This document shows positions 1 through 7,242 of a stretch of 14,074 nucleotides of DNA, piece after piece (positions within the stretch are counted from its first letter, which is position 1; each line of letters starts with the position of its first letter). The position numbers and the translations under genes are program-made. The DNA lies in assembly GCA_012960835.1 (NCBI GenBank), contig DUAL01000237.1:1-14074 (forward strand), read 5' to 3'. Below the pieces are notes generated by a model. That model saw only the letters and a list, made by a program, of their open reading frames with translations, was not told where the DNA came from and did not search any database. This stretch comes from Flavobacteriales bacterium (lineage in GTDB: Bacteria; Bacteroidota; Bacteroidia; Flavobacteriales; BACL11).

Positions 1-239
1 AATGCGTCACCGTCTTTACAGATTATCTCATCACGTAGACATCCATTGTCATCCCAGAATTTATGTAACCCAGTTGGCTCATTGTTTTCAAAATCACCTA
101 ATGACTTTATATTACCATTTTCATGCCAAGTGATTTGATAGCCAGACTTGGCGCCATTGTTGCAAAAATTTTGTGACTTCCAGTTCCCATTTGGATAATG
201 AGATCCATGTATTGTAGAATTTAAGATTTTTTTCTGCAT
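1..239 (-). CDS. YwqK/MORN-type repeat protein, N-terminal part (runs off the left edge)
   Basis: An open frame starts at ATG (239 down to 237) and stays open to the window edge, giving 79 codons plus two bases. The residues show a repeat of the form Y-P-N-G-x-W-K-S (about 15-22), W-H-E-N-G-N-I-K-S (about 39-47) and W-D-D-N-G-C-L-R-D (about 62-70). This is the signature of MORN_2 repeats as found in proteins annotated 'YwqK family antitoxin'. Such repeats are thought to form beta-hairpin stacks that bind partner proteins or membranes; the antitoxin label is mostly by similarity. No good Shine-Dalgarno precedes the ATG, so the start is the first available one rather than a proven one. There is no signal peptide. 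A second protein with the same repeat type is at 13142-13450, but the two are not close copies. The C-terminal part lies outside the window. Confidence 0.72.
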   Translation of the reverse strand, partial: MQKKILNSTIHGSHYPNGNWKSQNFCNNGAKSGYQITWHENGNIKSLGDFENNEPTGLHKFWDDNGCLRDEIICKDGDA

Positions 240-611
240 TACTATTATTTTAAATTAAAAGGGAAAATTAAATCATCTTATGTAACTTCATCTAAAGTTA
301 AATAGCATGGTGAAGGCGTAAAATAAATTCAAAATCATTGAATAATAACAAATATAACGCTTTCAATTTCTATTAGTACAATTTAAAGAATAATAAGTGA
401 GTAGATTAAAAATTTAAGCGACTTGTTTGTTGTTCACTTGTTGTTATTGGTGGTCATTCGAGTAACATGAGACCTCTCATGCTGATAAATTATTTAATGA
501 TAGATTTCTCGGTTGTCTGAGTATTACAATAATACTATTTGAAATAGGGTGCAGTATATTATGACAAGACACACCTTGAATACTGATGATAATTTAAAGA
601 GAAACTAAAGG
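240..611. other. Intergenic region between the divergent YwqK-like gene and the voltage-sensor gene
   Basis: This is 372 bases of AT-rich DNA without a convincing gene. It must hold promoters for the two divergent neighbours, but no pair of -35 and -10 boxes stands out. An inverted repeat with 7-base arms catgaga / tctcatg and a 2-base centre lies at 466-481; it could be an operator or chance. A 15-codon reading frame at 561-608 (ATG ACA AGA ... AAC TAA) ends three bases before the ATG at 612. It could be a leader peptide, but it lacks a well-placed ribosome binding site. Confidence 0.5.
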
Positions 612-1685
612 ATGAATAACAAGGTAATAAATTTTTTAGACTGTCCTAAAACCAAATTAGGAAAATTCTTTTCAGTTTTTTTACTTATATTAATCTACCT
701 TACCGTTGTCCTGGTTATAGTTCAAGAAAGATTTTCTGAGAGTTATCTGATATATAAAGACGAGATCAGCTTTATTGAAAATTTTATTTTATTTATTTTT
801 GCCGCTGAATTAATAGCCAGACTTGTTTTTGTTAAAGACAAGTTTAAGTATGTCTTTAGTTTTTATGGTGTTGTTGATATCTTGGCTGTTGTTCCAGGAA
901 TGCTAGCATTTATACTGCCAATACCTTTAGACTCTGCATGGCTAAGGGTTTTCCGTATTTTTCGAATTACAAGAGTTCTGAAAATGCTTAGCAAGAAGCA
1001 AGGTAATGGCATTATCGGCAAGATAATGCCATATGTTGCAATAGCAGTAGGCTATAAAGGCGTTCTTATTATTTTTGAAGGATATGATTGGTGGCCTAAA
1101 ATAGAGAATATGAATACCGCTGTTAGTGTTATTGGTTTTTCACTGGCAGTTTTATTGGGCACAAAGATGAGTGTTACAAATAATAGAATATTTCAAATAG
1201 AAGATGCAGTATGTCGTGTTGTAGGATCTATGCGAGATATGCAAAGCATAGAGGCAATCCGACCTGCAATGAAAAAATGGAGTATATTGCTATACAAGAC
1301 CTTAAAACATCCTCAGATTGACAAGGGTGAAGCGGTTGATAAAATGCGCTCTGAGACGGATTCTTTTGAAGTTGTTTTGGAGAGTAATGGCGTAGGGGGT
1401 CCAAATACTGCAGGATTTCATAGAGATGTGTCGTTTCTTTTACACAGAGTGTTGGCTAAAACCCCTGCTGTATATGATGGTTTTTTGAGAATTGTTATTA
1501 CACTATATATATTAGTGTTAATTTTTATTGTTCCGGGTATTGGTGGGTTGGTATTAACAGTTCTTATGGTGTATGTTCTTGGAGGAATGTACTTTTTAAT
1601 TGAAGATATGGATAACCCGCTAAGCTATGAAGAAGACTCATTTATTGATGTTAGGTTGGATGCGCTAGAGTTTTTTAATAAATAA
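612..1685 (+). CDS. Voltage-sensor domain fused to a bestrophin/DUF4239-like channel domain
   Basis: A membrane protein of 357 residues. Residues 18-125 form a four-helix voltage sensor: S1 at about 19-37, S2 at about 54-74 with E66 and R70, S3 at about 82-103 with D89, and S4 at about 108-126 with R112, R115, R118, R121 and K124 at exact three-residue spacing. In cation channels an S5-pore-S6 unit would follow, but no selectivity filter is present. Instead there are two hydrophobic segments (about 140-157 and 168-185), a polar helical stretch (about 186-288), two more hydrophobic segments (about 290-329), and the tail motif IEDMDNPLSYEED, which recalls the acidic D-x-D-N-P-F ending of bestrophins and DUF4239 proteins. 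The voltage sensor is clear; the bestrophin-like call is by pattern. The inferred role is a voltage-gated anion channel in the inner membrane. The ATG is preceded by AAAGAG about ten bases upstream and by AAAGG directly abutting it. The gene converges on the operon to its right, 67 bases away. Confidence 0.7.
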   Translation: MNNKVINFLDCPKTKLGKFFSVFLLILIYLTVVLVIVQERFSESYLIYKDEISFIENFILFIFAAELIARLVFVKDKFKYVFSFYGVVDILAVVPGMLAFILPIPLDSAWLRVFRIFRITRVLKMLSKKQGNGIIGKIMPYVAIAVGYKGVLIIFEGYDWWPKIENMNTAVSVIGFSLAVLLGTKMSVTNNRIFQIEDAVCRVVGSMRDMQSIEAIRPAMKKWSILLYKTLKHPQIDKGEAVDKMRSETDSFEVVLESNGVGGPNTAGFHRDVSFLLHRVLAKTPAVYDGFLRIVITLYILVLIFIVPGIGGLVLTVLMVYVLGGMYFLIEDMDNPLSYEEDSFIDVRLDALEFFNK

Positions 1686-1752
1686 ACTTAAGTGTGGCAG
1701 TGTCTTTTTACTGGTTTAAAAACTCATATATTATGTTAGTTAAATAGTGATT

Positions 1753-3606
1753 TTAATCATTAATAATATTTCCATAAGTATCAAGATATTTTCCTTGTGA
1801 AATAGTTATTATTTCGTATATTTGAAATATAAGGTATATGCAATAAGCACTAATAGATATATAACTTATTCCACCCAGATAAAACAAATCAGTGAATATT
1901 ACCCCTGTTAACAATGCAAACACGCTTATGCCAATTTTTATATAGTCGGTTATTATTCTTTGAATAGGTAGTAGGGTCATAATACCTAGTATAGACATTA
2001 TAAGCATATCTTTTTTCTTTCTAGGGGTTACTGTTGATGTGTTGCTAATCTCAAATACAGGACTCTCTAAAGCCAATACTTTTGTGTTAATTTCAATATC
2101 CTGGTCAGTAATATTTTTATTTGTTATTAATGGAATTTTATAATCATGAGTATCCCCGCTTTCAATAGAATCTATATCTATTGAATATTTTTTGTCAGAG
2201 TTTTCATAATAAATACTACCAGCGTTAATTATTGAAATTATCCTAACTCCTTTATAGCTTATCTTGCTGTTATTTGTGACTTTAAGGTTTATACAGGTTT
2301 CTTTATTTGGGTAAAGGTGTTTTGGAAAAATATCAGTACATGATGCTGTTACTGGCAATGTTATCGTTTGATTTATTTTATTAGTTCGATAATTTTTACA
2401 AATACTTGGAAAATCAATGCTTGAGTCAATTTTTAGCTGGTCTCCATTTGCAGAAGATGGTGAAACATTTGCGTCTAAAATGCTTTCGTATATAGATCCA
2501 GATGTAATTTCTGGTAAATTTATTTCAAATTTACTAGGATTTAACTTATCGGATACTATAGTTAGACTTGCACCTTCTGGAAATTTCATTCCACCAGTGT
2601 TTTCAATAATAATCTGAATCGCTATCTTTTCACCTGGAGCCAAAACCCCATCAGAAAAGTTTCCGTCTTCAACAATATCTATGTTGTAATTTATCTCATA
2701 AGGGCTACTAAATATTTCATTGTTGCTTTTATTTTTTATAATGTATTTTATATCTCCGGGATTTCCGATACATCCAGAACGCCCAGTTTTTCCAGTTTTT
2801 CCAGTTTTTCCTGATGTGCCATTATGCCCACTATGTCCGTCATTCCCTTTGATTCCGTTTTTACCACCATGGATTCCGTAAGTTCTTGATCCGCCATTAC
2901 CTCTAAATCCACCATTACCACCTTGACCGCTACCAGCACTACCAGCACTTCCAGCACTACCAGAACTACCAACATTTGCTCGCAACTCAATCAAAGACAG
3001 AAGCCTTGCGTCATTGGTTATGACTGTATTAAATCCGCTATTACCACCATTACCACCATTACCACCATTACCACCATTTTTTCCATTACCGCCTTTTCCA
3101 GCTTTTCCACCATTACCACCATTACCACCATTACCACCATTATTTTTTCTATCTTTTCCAGAAAAGACTTGAGACCTAGCGTCGCCACCATTACCACCTG
3201 ACCCACCATTACCACCTGACCCACCATTACCACCATTACCACCATTACCACCGGACCCGCCGTCACCACCAGAAGTATCTACCAATATTAAATCTTCGGG
3301 ATAAATTTCAATGGATTTAATATGATTATTACTATAATAAATCTGACTTTCTTCAAGACTTATTCTTGATTCTACATCTGAGCCGTCACTTCCAGAGGCC
3401 CCATTTTCACCGTTTCCTCCATGACTTTCAGCATTCGACCCATTCGACCCATTCGACCCACCCCTCCCTTTTGACCCGTGTTTTTTTCCAGTTTCTCCTT
3501 TTTGACCAGATGAGCCTGATTGGCCAGATATTCCGTTTATGCCACTCAATCCTTGCTGACCATTAGTTCCGTTATCACCTTTATAGATAAATTCTTTAGT
3601 AATCAT
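1753..3606 (-). CDS. Collagen-like glycine-rich protein with beta-sandwich domains and C-terminal membrane helices
   Basis: A 617-residue protein, the last gene of the six-gene operon, 18 bases after the PH-like gene. Three Gly-rich blocks occupy about 13-78 (mixed Gly-X-Y, such as GTNGQQGLSG), 113-190 (mostly GGN triplets) and 213-284 (GSAGSAG, then GKTGKTGKTG). They are separated by non-glycine segments at 79-112 and 191-212 that look like beta strands. Residues about 305-420 and 421-528 resemble two CARDB/DUF11-like beta-sandwich domains (for example LAPGEKIAIQIIIENTGG and LYPNKETCINLKVTNNS). After a basic PRKKK (528-532) come hydrophobic helices at about 534-548, 555-572 and 575-600. There is no signal peptide, so the side of the membrane on which the Gly-rich part lies is open; the basic residues before the first helix favour a cytoplasmic start for that helix. 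The ATG at 3606 has AAGGGA just upstream. Function unknown; it may be a scaffold or a target of the kinase. Confidence 0.85.
   Translation of the reverse strand: MITKEFIYKGDNGTNGQQGLSGINGISGQSGSSGQKGETGKKHGSKGRGGSNGSNGSNAESHGGNGENGASGSDGSDVESRISLEESQIYYSNNHIKSIEIYPEDLILVDTSGGDGGSGGNGGNGGNGGSGGNGGSGGNGGDARSQVFSGKDRKNNGGNGGNGGNGGKAGKGGNGKNGGNGGNGGNGGNSGFNTVITNDARLLSLIELRANVGSSGSAGSAGSAGSGQGGNGGFRGNGGSRTYGIHGGKNGIKGNDGHSGHNGTSGKTGKTGKTGRSGCIGNPGDIKYIIKNKSNNEIFSSPYEINYNIDIVEDGNFSDGVLAPGEKIAIQIIIENTGGMKFPEGASLTIVSDKLNPSKFEINLPEITSGSIYESILDANVSPSSANGDQLKIDSSIDFPSICKNYRTNKINQTITLPVTASCTDIFPKHLYPNKETCINLKVTNNSKISYKGVRIISIINAGSIYYENSDKKYSIDIDSIESGDTHDYKIPLITNKNITDQDIEINTKVLALESPVFEISNTSTVTPRKKKDMLIMSILGIMTLLPIQRIITDYIKIGISVFALLTGVIFTDLFYLGGISYISISAYCIYLIFQIYEIITISQGKYLDTYGNIIND
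2783..2809. repeat. Three exact 9-base tandem repeats (ccagttttt)
   Basis: Three perfect copies of ccagttttt lie inside the collagen-like gene and encode GKTGKTGKT on the minus strand. The unit is a multiple of three, so gain or loss of a copy would keep the reading frame. Confidence 0.8.
3041..3270. repeat. Arrays of 9-base accaccatt repeats coding GGN triplets
   Basis: Three near-perfect arrays of accaccatt units (3041-3078, 3107-3142, 3184-3270) encode the GGNGGN block of the collagen-like protein. Interruptions such as ttttccatt and acctgaccc break them up. The low variation at the third codon position suggests recent expansion by slippage or recombination rather than selection on protein alone. 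Confidence 0.85.
3432..3460. repeat. Three exact 9-base tandem repeats (cattcgacc)
   Basis: Three perfect copies of cattcgacc plus two bases of a fourth encode GSNGSNGSN of the first Gly-rich block on the minus strand. As with the other arrays, copy change would preserve frame. Confidence 0.8.
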
Positions 3607-3624
3607 ATTTCCCTTATTAAATAT

Positions 3625-4179
3625 TTAAATTGCTATTGTGATCATTTTTCGTAACGTACGTGGATTGGACGTGGAGAAGTACAGGCTTTTTGATCTGTTT
3701 TCAACTGAAATCTCTATTTGATCGGCTGAAAAGAAGTTATTGATAATGTCGATTGACATTATTGAATTTAACTTTATATTCTTATTCCTAATACCACCAT
3801 CAAAATATAAGCGTTTATTGGTTAAGGTTAGTGTTCCAGAGTCTATTTCTGTTAACACATCAACTGGTTTGGATTTTCCAACAGAGCCACCATAAAAAGT
3901 TCTGGTTTTACTTCTACCGGATTTAGATTGCCCAAGAAAGACAGATTGCCGTCTACGCTCTACACGGACTTCGCTATATACAGAGTGATCTTCATAATAC
4001 GCCACCTCTCCTCTTTTTAAAATGATAGAGGCAGGTATTGGTGTTAATCCAGTGGTATTTTGAGATATTTGAAGATCTTGCTGTTTTTTCTGTTTATTTG
4101 TTTGGTGTTGTGAATAGGTTGATTTTATTACTATATAACCAATAGCAAAAATAATTGCTAGGGAGATAAGGGAGTCCAT
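3625..4179 (-). CDS. Small membrane-anchored PH/GRAM-like domain protein
   Basis: A 184-residue protein. Residues about 3-19 form one hydrophobic helix starting right at the N terminus, followed by a polar, Gln/Lys-rich linker (20-50). Residues about 54-180 form a beta-rich domain: LKRGEVAYYEDHS at its start, a basic hairpin (VRVERRRQS, then SKSGRSKTR), then the typical strand pattern EIDSGTLTLTNKRLYFDGG and IKLNSIMSIDI. The 'x-L-T-x-T-N-K-R-L-x-F-x-G' core is characteristic of bacterial PH-like and GRAM-like folds, which bind lipids or partner proteins. The domain probably faces the cytoplasm just under the membrane. The gene sits 51 bases after the kinase and 18 bases before the collagen-like gene, so it is likely cotranscribed and may link the kinase to the membrane. 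No clear ribosome binding site precedes the ATG at 4179. The fold is inferred from pattern only. Confidence 0.72.
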   Translation of the reverse strand: MDSLISLAIIFAIGYIVIKSTYSQHQTNKQKKQQDLQISQNTTGLTPIPASIILKRGEVAYYEDHSVYSEVRVERRRQSVFLGQSKSGRSKTRTFYGGSVGKSKPVDVLTEIDSGTLTLTNKRLYFDGGIRNKNIKLNSIMSIDIINNFFSADQIEISVENRSKSLYFSTSNPRTLRKMITIAI

Positions 4180-4230
4180 AATAAGGATTGGTGTTATAAA
4201 AAATATGTATTATAGGTCAAAATAAAGTTT

Positions 4231-6462
4231 TTATATATTTATATATTTTCTTTTAAATTCTTCTAAGTTAATTTCATCTTGTGCCAATTTATGCATTAAT
4301 TTATTAATACTGTCTGTTAGTTTGTCATTTTTTTGCAATCTTTGTTTGTTTATTTGTTCTAATTTATCAGATTCATTAATAATTTTTCTCTCCAAGCCGA
4401 GCTTTAGTTTTAAATATTTATTTTTTAGTCTTTTGTATTGTGAGAGGGTGATTGCGTTATTAGGGCTAAAAACAAATAAATTTTCCATTTGGTATTTCCA
4501 GTCTAGCATTGTTTGTGTATGCTTTTCTCCAAAGCCTGGAACTCTATCAACAGCCCATGAAGAAATATCAGAAGCTACTTGAATACCATGTATATATAGC
4601 CCTCTCTTTTTTTTTGGGCCGATTCCTTTTATTTTCCAGTCGTTAATATAGGTGCTCTGCATATAATAATTAAACTGATCGTCTTTGGCTTTGATATTTA
4701 TTGTGTGCAATTCAGCGTTGTAATCTAACTTAATATTTTTATATTTTTTATAAGATGATGTTAAGTTTTTTTGTGTTGTATTAAAAGAGGTGTCATTAAA
4801 GTTGGATTCCCATTGGTTTTTCAAATTTTTCAAATTATTTTTGTTTGAAGAAATACCTTTATTTAGCTTTAGTTCAGCTGATTTAATAGTGGATAAAATT
4901 GGCAGCCTTGTGGAATTTATACGACCTACAATCTCAGATTTTATTTGTTTATTTTGAATTAGTAGCTCTACAGTTGCCTGCTTTTTTTGATTAGTATGTT
5001 CTTTCTTTTTTTTGTCTATTTTTTTGTCTTTACTAGATTTGTAAGAGAATAAAATAAACGCTAAAACTACTAGCAAAATTTGAGTAACTTGAGCTTTGAT
5101 ATTTAAAGAAAAATAATAGCTTGGTGCAATCGTTGTTAAAAAGAGAAAAATAGATTGAAATTTCCTACCCTTTCTTTTTTTTAATATCTTTTTTTCGTCT
5201 GCTGAAAAAAAGAGTTGGCCAGGCATTTGTGTTTTTAATTGTTTTGGTATTATTTCTTTATATGTATTTAAGATGGTAAGATTAAAAGGTTTTTCCTTGC
5301 ACGGTTTAAAGAGTGAGGGAAATGTTATTTTTGTTGGTCCGGGTGAGGCAAGTGACTTTATTTTGTTAAACTCTTGATTAAAGTTAATTTTTGTAATTTT
5401 TAACGATATTGCGGACTGCGCACCATCCCAATATTTATTAATATTAAAAGACTTTTTGTAAAAGTAAGTTACCCCCTTATTTTCTAGAAGACACCACGGG
5501 CAACTTGTTAACTTATTGTAATATTTATGCGTGCTTATTGATCTGCATTTTTTTAGTTGACTTCTAAATCTATCTAAGGCTTTAATCCATTCTTTTGCTG
5601 TAGGTCTATTAAATAGAGAGCCAGATTGTGAAAATGCTTTTTCAAAAAAAGATTGTATTTCGTTAGGTAGCATGTCTACTGATATAGACTTTGGTGGCGG
5701 CTTTATTTTTAATCTTGTAGATGTGTTACTACTGTATGCGTATAAATACTTTTGAATTGATACTCTCAATTCCATATCGGAATTGCCTGAATATACACCT
5801 GAAAATGGATGCCTACCCATCATGAGAATATGAAATATTAATAATGCTAAACCAAAATTATCATGATTTTTTGTTCTTAAAACTTTCGAAAAATCTTTAG
5901 TTTTTTGTAGTTCTGGCGGGGTGAAGTTTTGTACGCCAACCCTACAAGGGTAAGTTATTTTATTATGTATTATTTGAAATGAGTCGCAATCTACAAATTT
6001 TGTAACAGTCTTATTAGAGACAAATATAAGTCCTGGATTTACATCACCAATTACATGGTTTTTGGCATGAATAGTAGCAAATGAAGCCGCAATATTACGG
6101 CAAATACTAATTAGAAATTCCCAGTCTATATTTGGATGTTTTTTCTTTCTATTGGAAGGGTTGTAGAAGTCATGTAATTTATTGTATCCAGTAATATCCG
6201 GCATAATAAATCCAATAACATCCCCTCCCTTGGTTTTATGTAGTGTATCTAATGGCCATGCCGTTACTTTTCTTAAAGAATCACTAGAACTCTCAGCCAT
6301 GATTGTGATTTTATTCTGCTTCTTTTTTGGTTTTTTTTCGTGCCAAATTTTAGCTGCAGTTTTATCTGTAGATATTATTTTGTAAACATTCCCCTCGCCA
6401 CCGCCACCTATTTTTTTTCCCAGTTGAACCTTGCTTCCATTTGAGTTAAAAAGAGTAGCCAT
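4231..6462 (-). CDS. YegI-like protein kinase with membrane segments and helix-hairpin-helix domain (TerY-P triad kinase)
   Basis: A 743-residue Ser/Thr-type kinase. The kinase domain (about 12-300) has the glycine loop IGGGGEGNVYKI (18-29), the ATP-anchoring K38 in TAAKIW, the catalytic loop VIGDVNPGLIF with D140, DCDSF (158-162) in place of DFG, and a PPEL motif (182-185) where APE is expected. The residue five after D140, normally the metal-binding Asn, is Leu145. The catalytic-loop Lys is also replaced, by Asn142. A likely zinc knuckle uses C306, H312, C321 and C324. Hydrophobic segments lie at about 437-452 and 458-474, lysine-rich coiled coil at about 480-580, a double helix-hairpin-helix at about 608-660 (IKGIGPKKKRGLY, then VDRVPGFGEKH), and more coiled coil at 670-740. 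This order matches the kinases that accompany TerY-like vWA and PP2C proteins. It starts six bases after the phosphatase stop with no strong ribosome binding site, so translation is probably coupled. Substrate unknown. Confidence 0.85.
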   Translation of the reverse strand: MATLFNSNGSKVQLGKKIGGGGEGNVYKIISTDKTAAKIWHEKKPKKKQNKITIMAESSSDSLRKVTAWPLDTLHKTKGGDVIGFIMPDITGYNKLHDFYNPSNRKKKHPNIDWEFLISICRNIAASFATIHAKNHVIGDVNPGLIFVSNKTVTKFVDCDSFQIIHNKITYPCRVGVQNFTPPELQKTKDFSKVLRTKNHDNFGLALLIFHILMMGRHPFSGVYSGNSDMELRVSIQKYLYAYSSNTSTRLKIKPPPKSISVDMLPNEIQSFFEKAFSQSGSLFNRPTAKEWIKALDRFRSQLKKCRSISTHKYYNKLTSCPWCLLENKGVTYFYKKSFNINKYWDGAQSAISLKITKINFNQEFNKIKSLASPGPTKITFPSLFKPCKEKPFNLTILNTYKEIIPKQLKTQMPGQLFFSADEKKILKKRKGRKFQSIFLFLTTIAPSYYFSLNIKAQVTQILLVVLAFILFSYKSSKDKKIDKKKKEHTNQKKQATVELLIQNKQIKSEIVGRINSTRLPILSTIKSAELKLNKGISSNKNNLKNLKNQWESNFNDTSFNTTQKNLTSSYKKYKNIKLDYNAELHTINIKAKDDQFNYYMQSTYINDWKIKGIGPKKKRGLYIHGIQVASDISSWAVDRVPGFGEKHTQTMLDWKYQMENLFVFSPNNAITLSQYKRLKNKYLKLKLGLERKIINESDKLEQINKQRLQKNDKLTDSINKLMHKLAQDEINLEEFKRKYINI

Positions 6463-6468
6463 TGTTGA

Positions 6469-7242
6469 TTACGCTCGGGTTGCTAGCACCAGTGTTTTGT
6501 CGTCATCAGTGCGAGAATTTATGTTTTCACTTTGCAAGAATGATTCTAATTTTTTATCCAAATCATCGTAATTAGCGTCCTCAATTTTTCGTAAAAAATT
6601 AAACATAGAGTCAAAGAAAGGGTGGTGTGGTTTTTTTGAGGAATTTATTAAGGCTAGATTTTGTATTCCATCTGATAATACAGCTAATTCATCAATATTA
6701 GACTCTACTTTTAGCGTCCTTAATCTATCGATAGCATTTTCATCTGTGATAAAGTAAGTTGAATTTGCGTACTCTCCATTGTCTGGCCAAAATACAACAC
6801 CCATTAAACCAGACTTTGACACAACTATGGCGCCATCACCTATTTGGAAAAATAACGCCTCATTGTTTGAAATAACTGCGCAAAGCAGGGTGCAGGCATA
6901 TTCTCTGGTTTCCAAACCTTCTTTTTCGGCAATGAGATTTATTTCATCTCGAACTATTTTCACCCATTGAGATGCATTTTCTTCTATCATGGCAGTGCTT
7001 TGATTTTCCTCTAATGACTGAGTTATTAGGCTAACAATTGTTCCACAGGTTGTTTTAGAACCAATGCTACTATTAATCGCACTGCCAGCTCCATCAGAGA
7101 CGGCAATAATCAGATGCTGTTCACCATCTTTTGTTTGTACAATATTAACTTTATGACTATCTTGACACTCTGTTTGGCTATCTAGGTGCGATGTTCCAAT
7201 AGCAGAGGCTTTGATAGTTTTCCACGTCAAACTTCTGCCCAC
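6469..7242 (-). CDS. PP2C-family protein phosphatase (TerY-P triad phosphatase)
   Basis: A 257-residue protein the length of a bare PP2C catalytic domain. The metal-binding signatures are all present: ECQDS with D28, AVSDGAGSA with D50, QIGDGA with D136, LSDG with D191, and RTDDDKT with D246-D248. An active Mn/Mg-dependent Ser/Thr phosphatase is therefore expected, presumably reversing the action of the kinase encoded immediately downstream. It starts with GTG at 7242, inside the last codons of the vWA gene (16-base overlap). AAGG nine bases upstream (complement of 7252-7255) supports this start, and the ATG at 7245-7247 is in the vWA frame. No membrane segment or signal peptide, so it is cytoplasmic. 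It corresponds in position to yegK of the yegI-yegK-yegL set. Confidence 0.88.
   Translation of the reverse strand: MGRSLTWKTIKASAIGTSHLDSQTECQDSHKVNIVQTKDGEQHLIIAVSDGAGSAINSSIGSKTTCGTIVSLITQSLEENQSTAMIEENASQWVKIVRDEINLIAEKEGLETREYACTLLCAVISNNEALFFQIGDGAIVVSKSGLMGVVFWPDNGEYANSTYFITDENAIDRLRTLKVESNIDELAVLSDGIQNLALINSSKKPHHPFFDSMFNFLRKIEDANYDDLDKKLESFLQSENINSRTDDDKTLVLATRA

Noticed and set aside
1686..1752. Terminator between the convergent genes at 1685 and 1753
   Set aside because: No hairpin with a T-run is visible in these 67 bases; only scattered short matches.
2923..3201. Plus-strand Thr/Ile-rich open frame antisense to the collagen-like gene
   Set aside because: It is the reverse reading of the 9-base glycine repeats; low complexity and no ribosome binding site.
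2748..3269. Minus-strand Val/Met-rich open frames in another frame of the Gly-rich region
   Set aside because: Shadow frames of the accaccatt arrays; the GGN frame is flanked by normal coding sequence on both sides.
3041..3270. Regular short repeats that could be taken for a CRISPR array
   Set aside because: Units are 9 bases, contiguous and in coding frame; no spacers.
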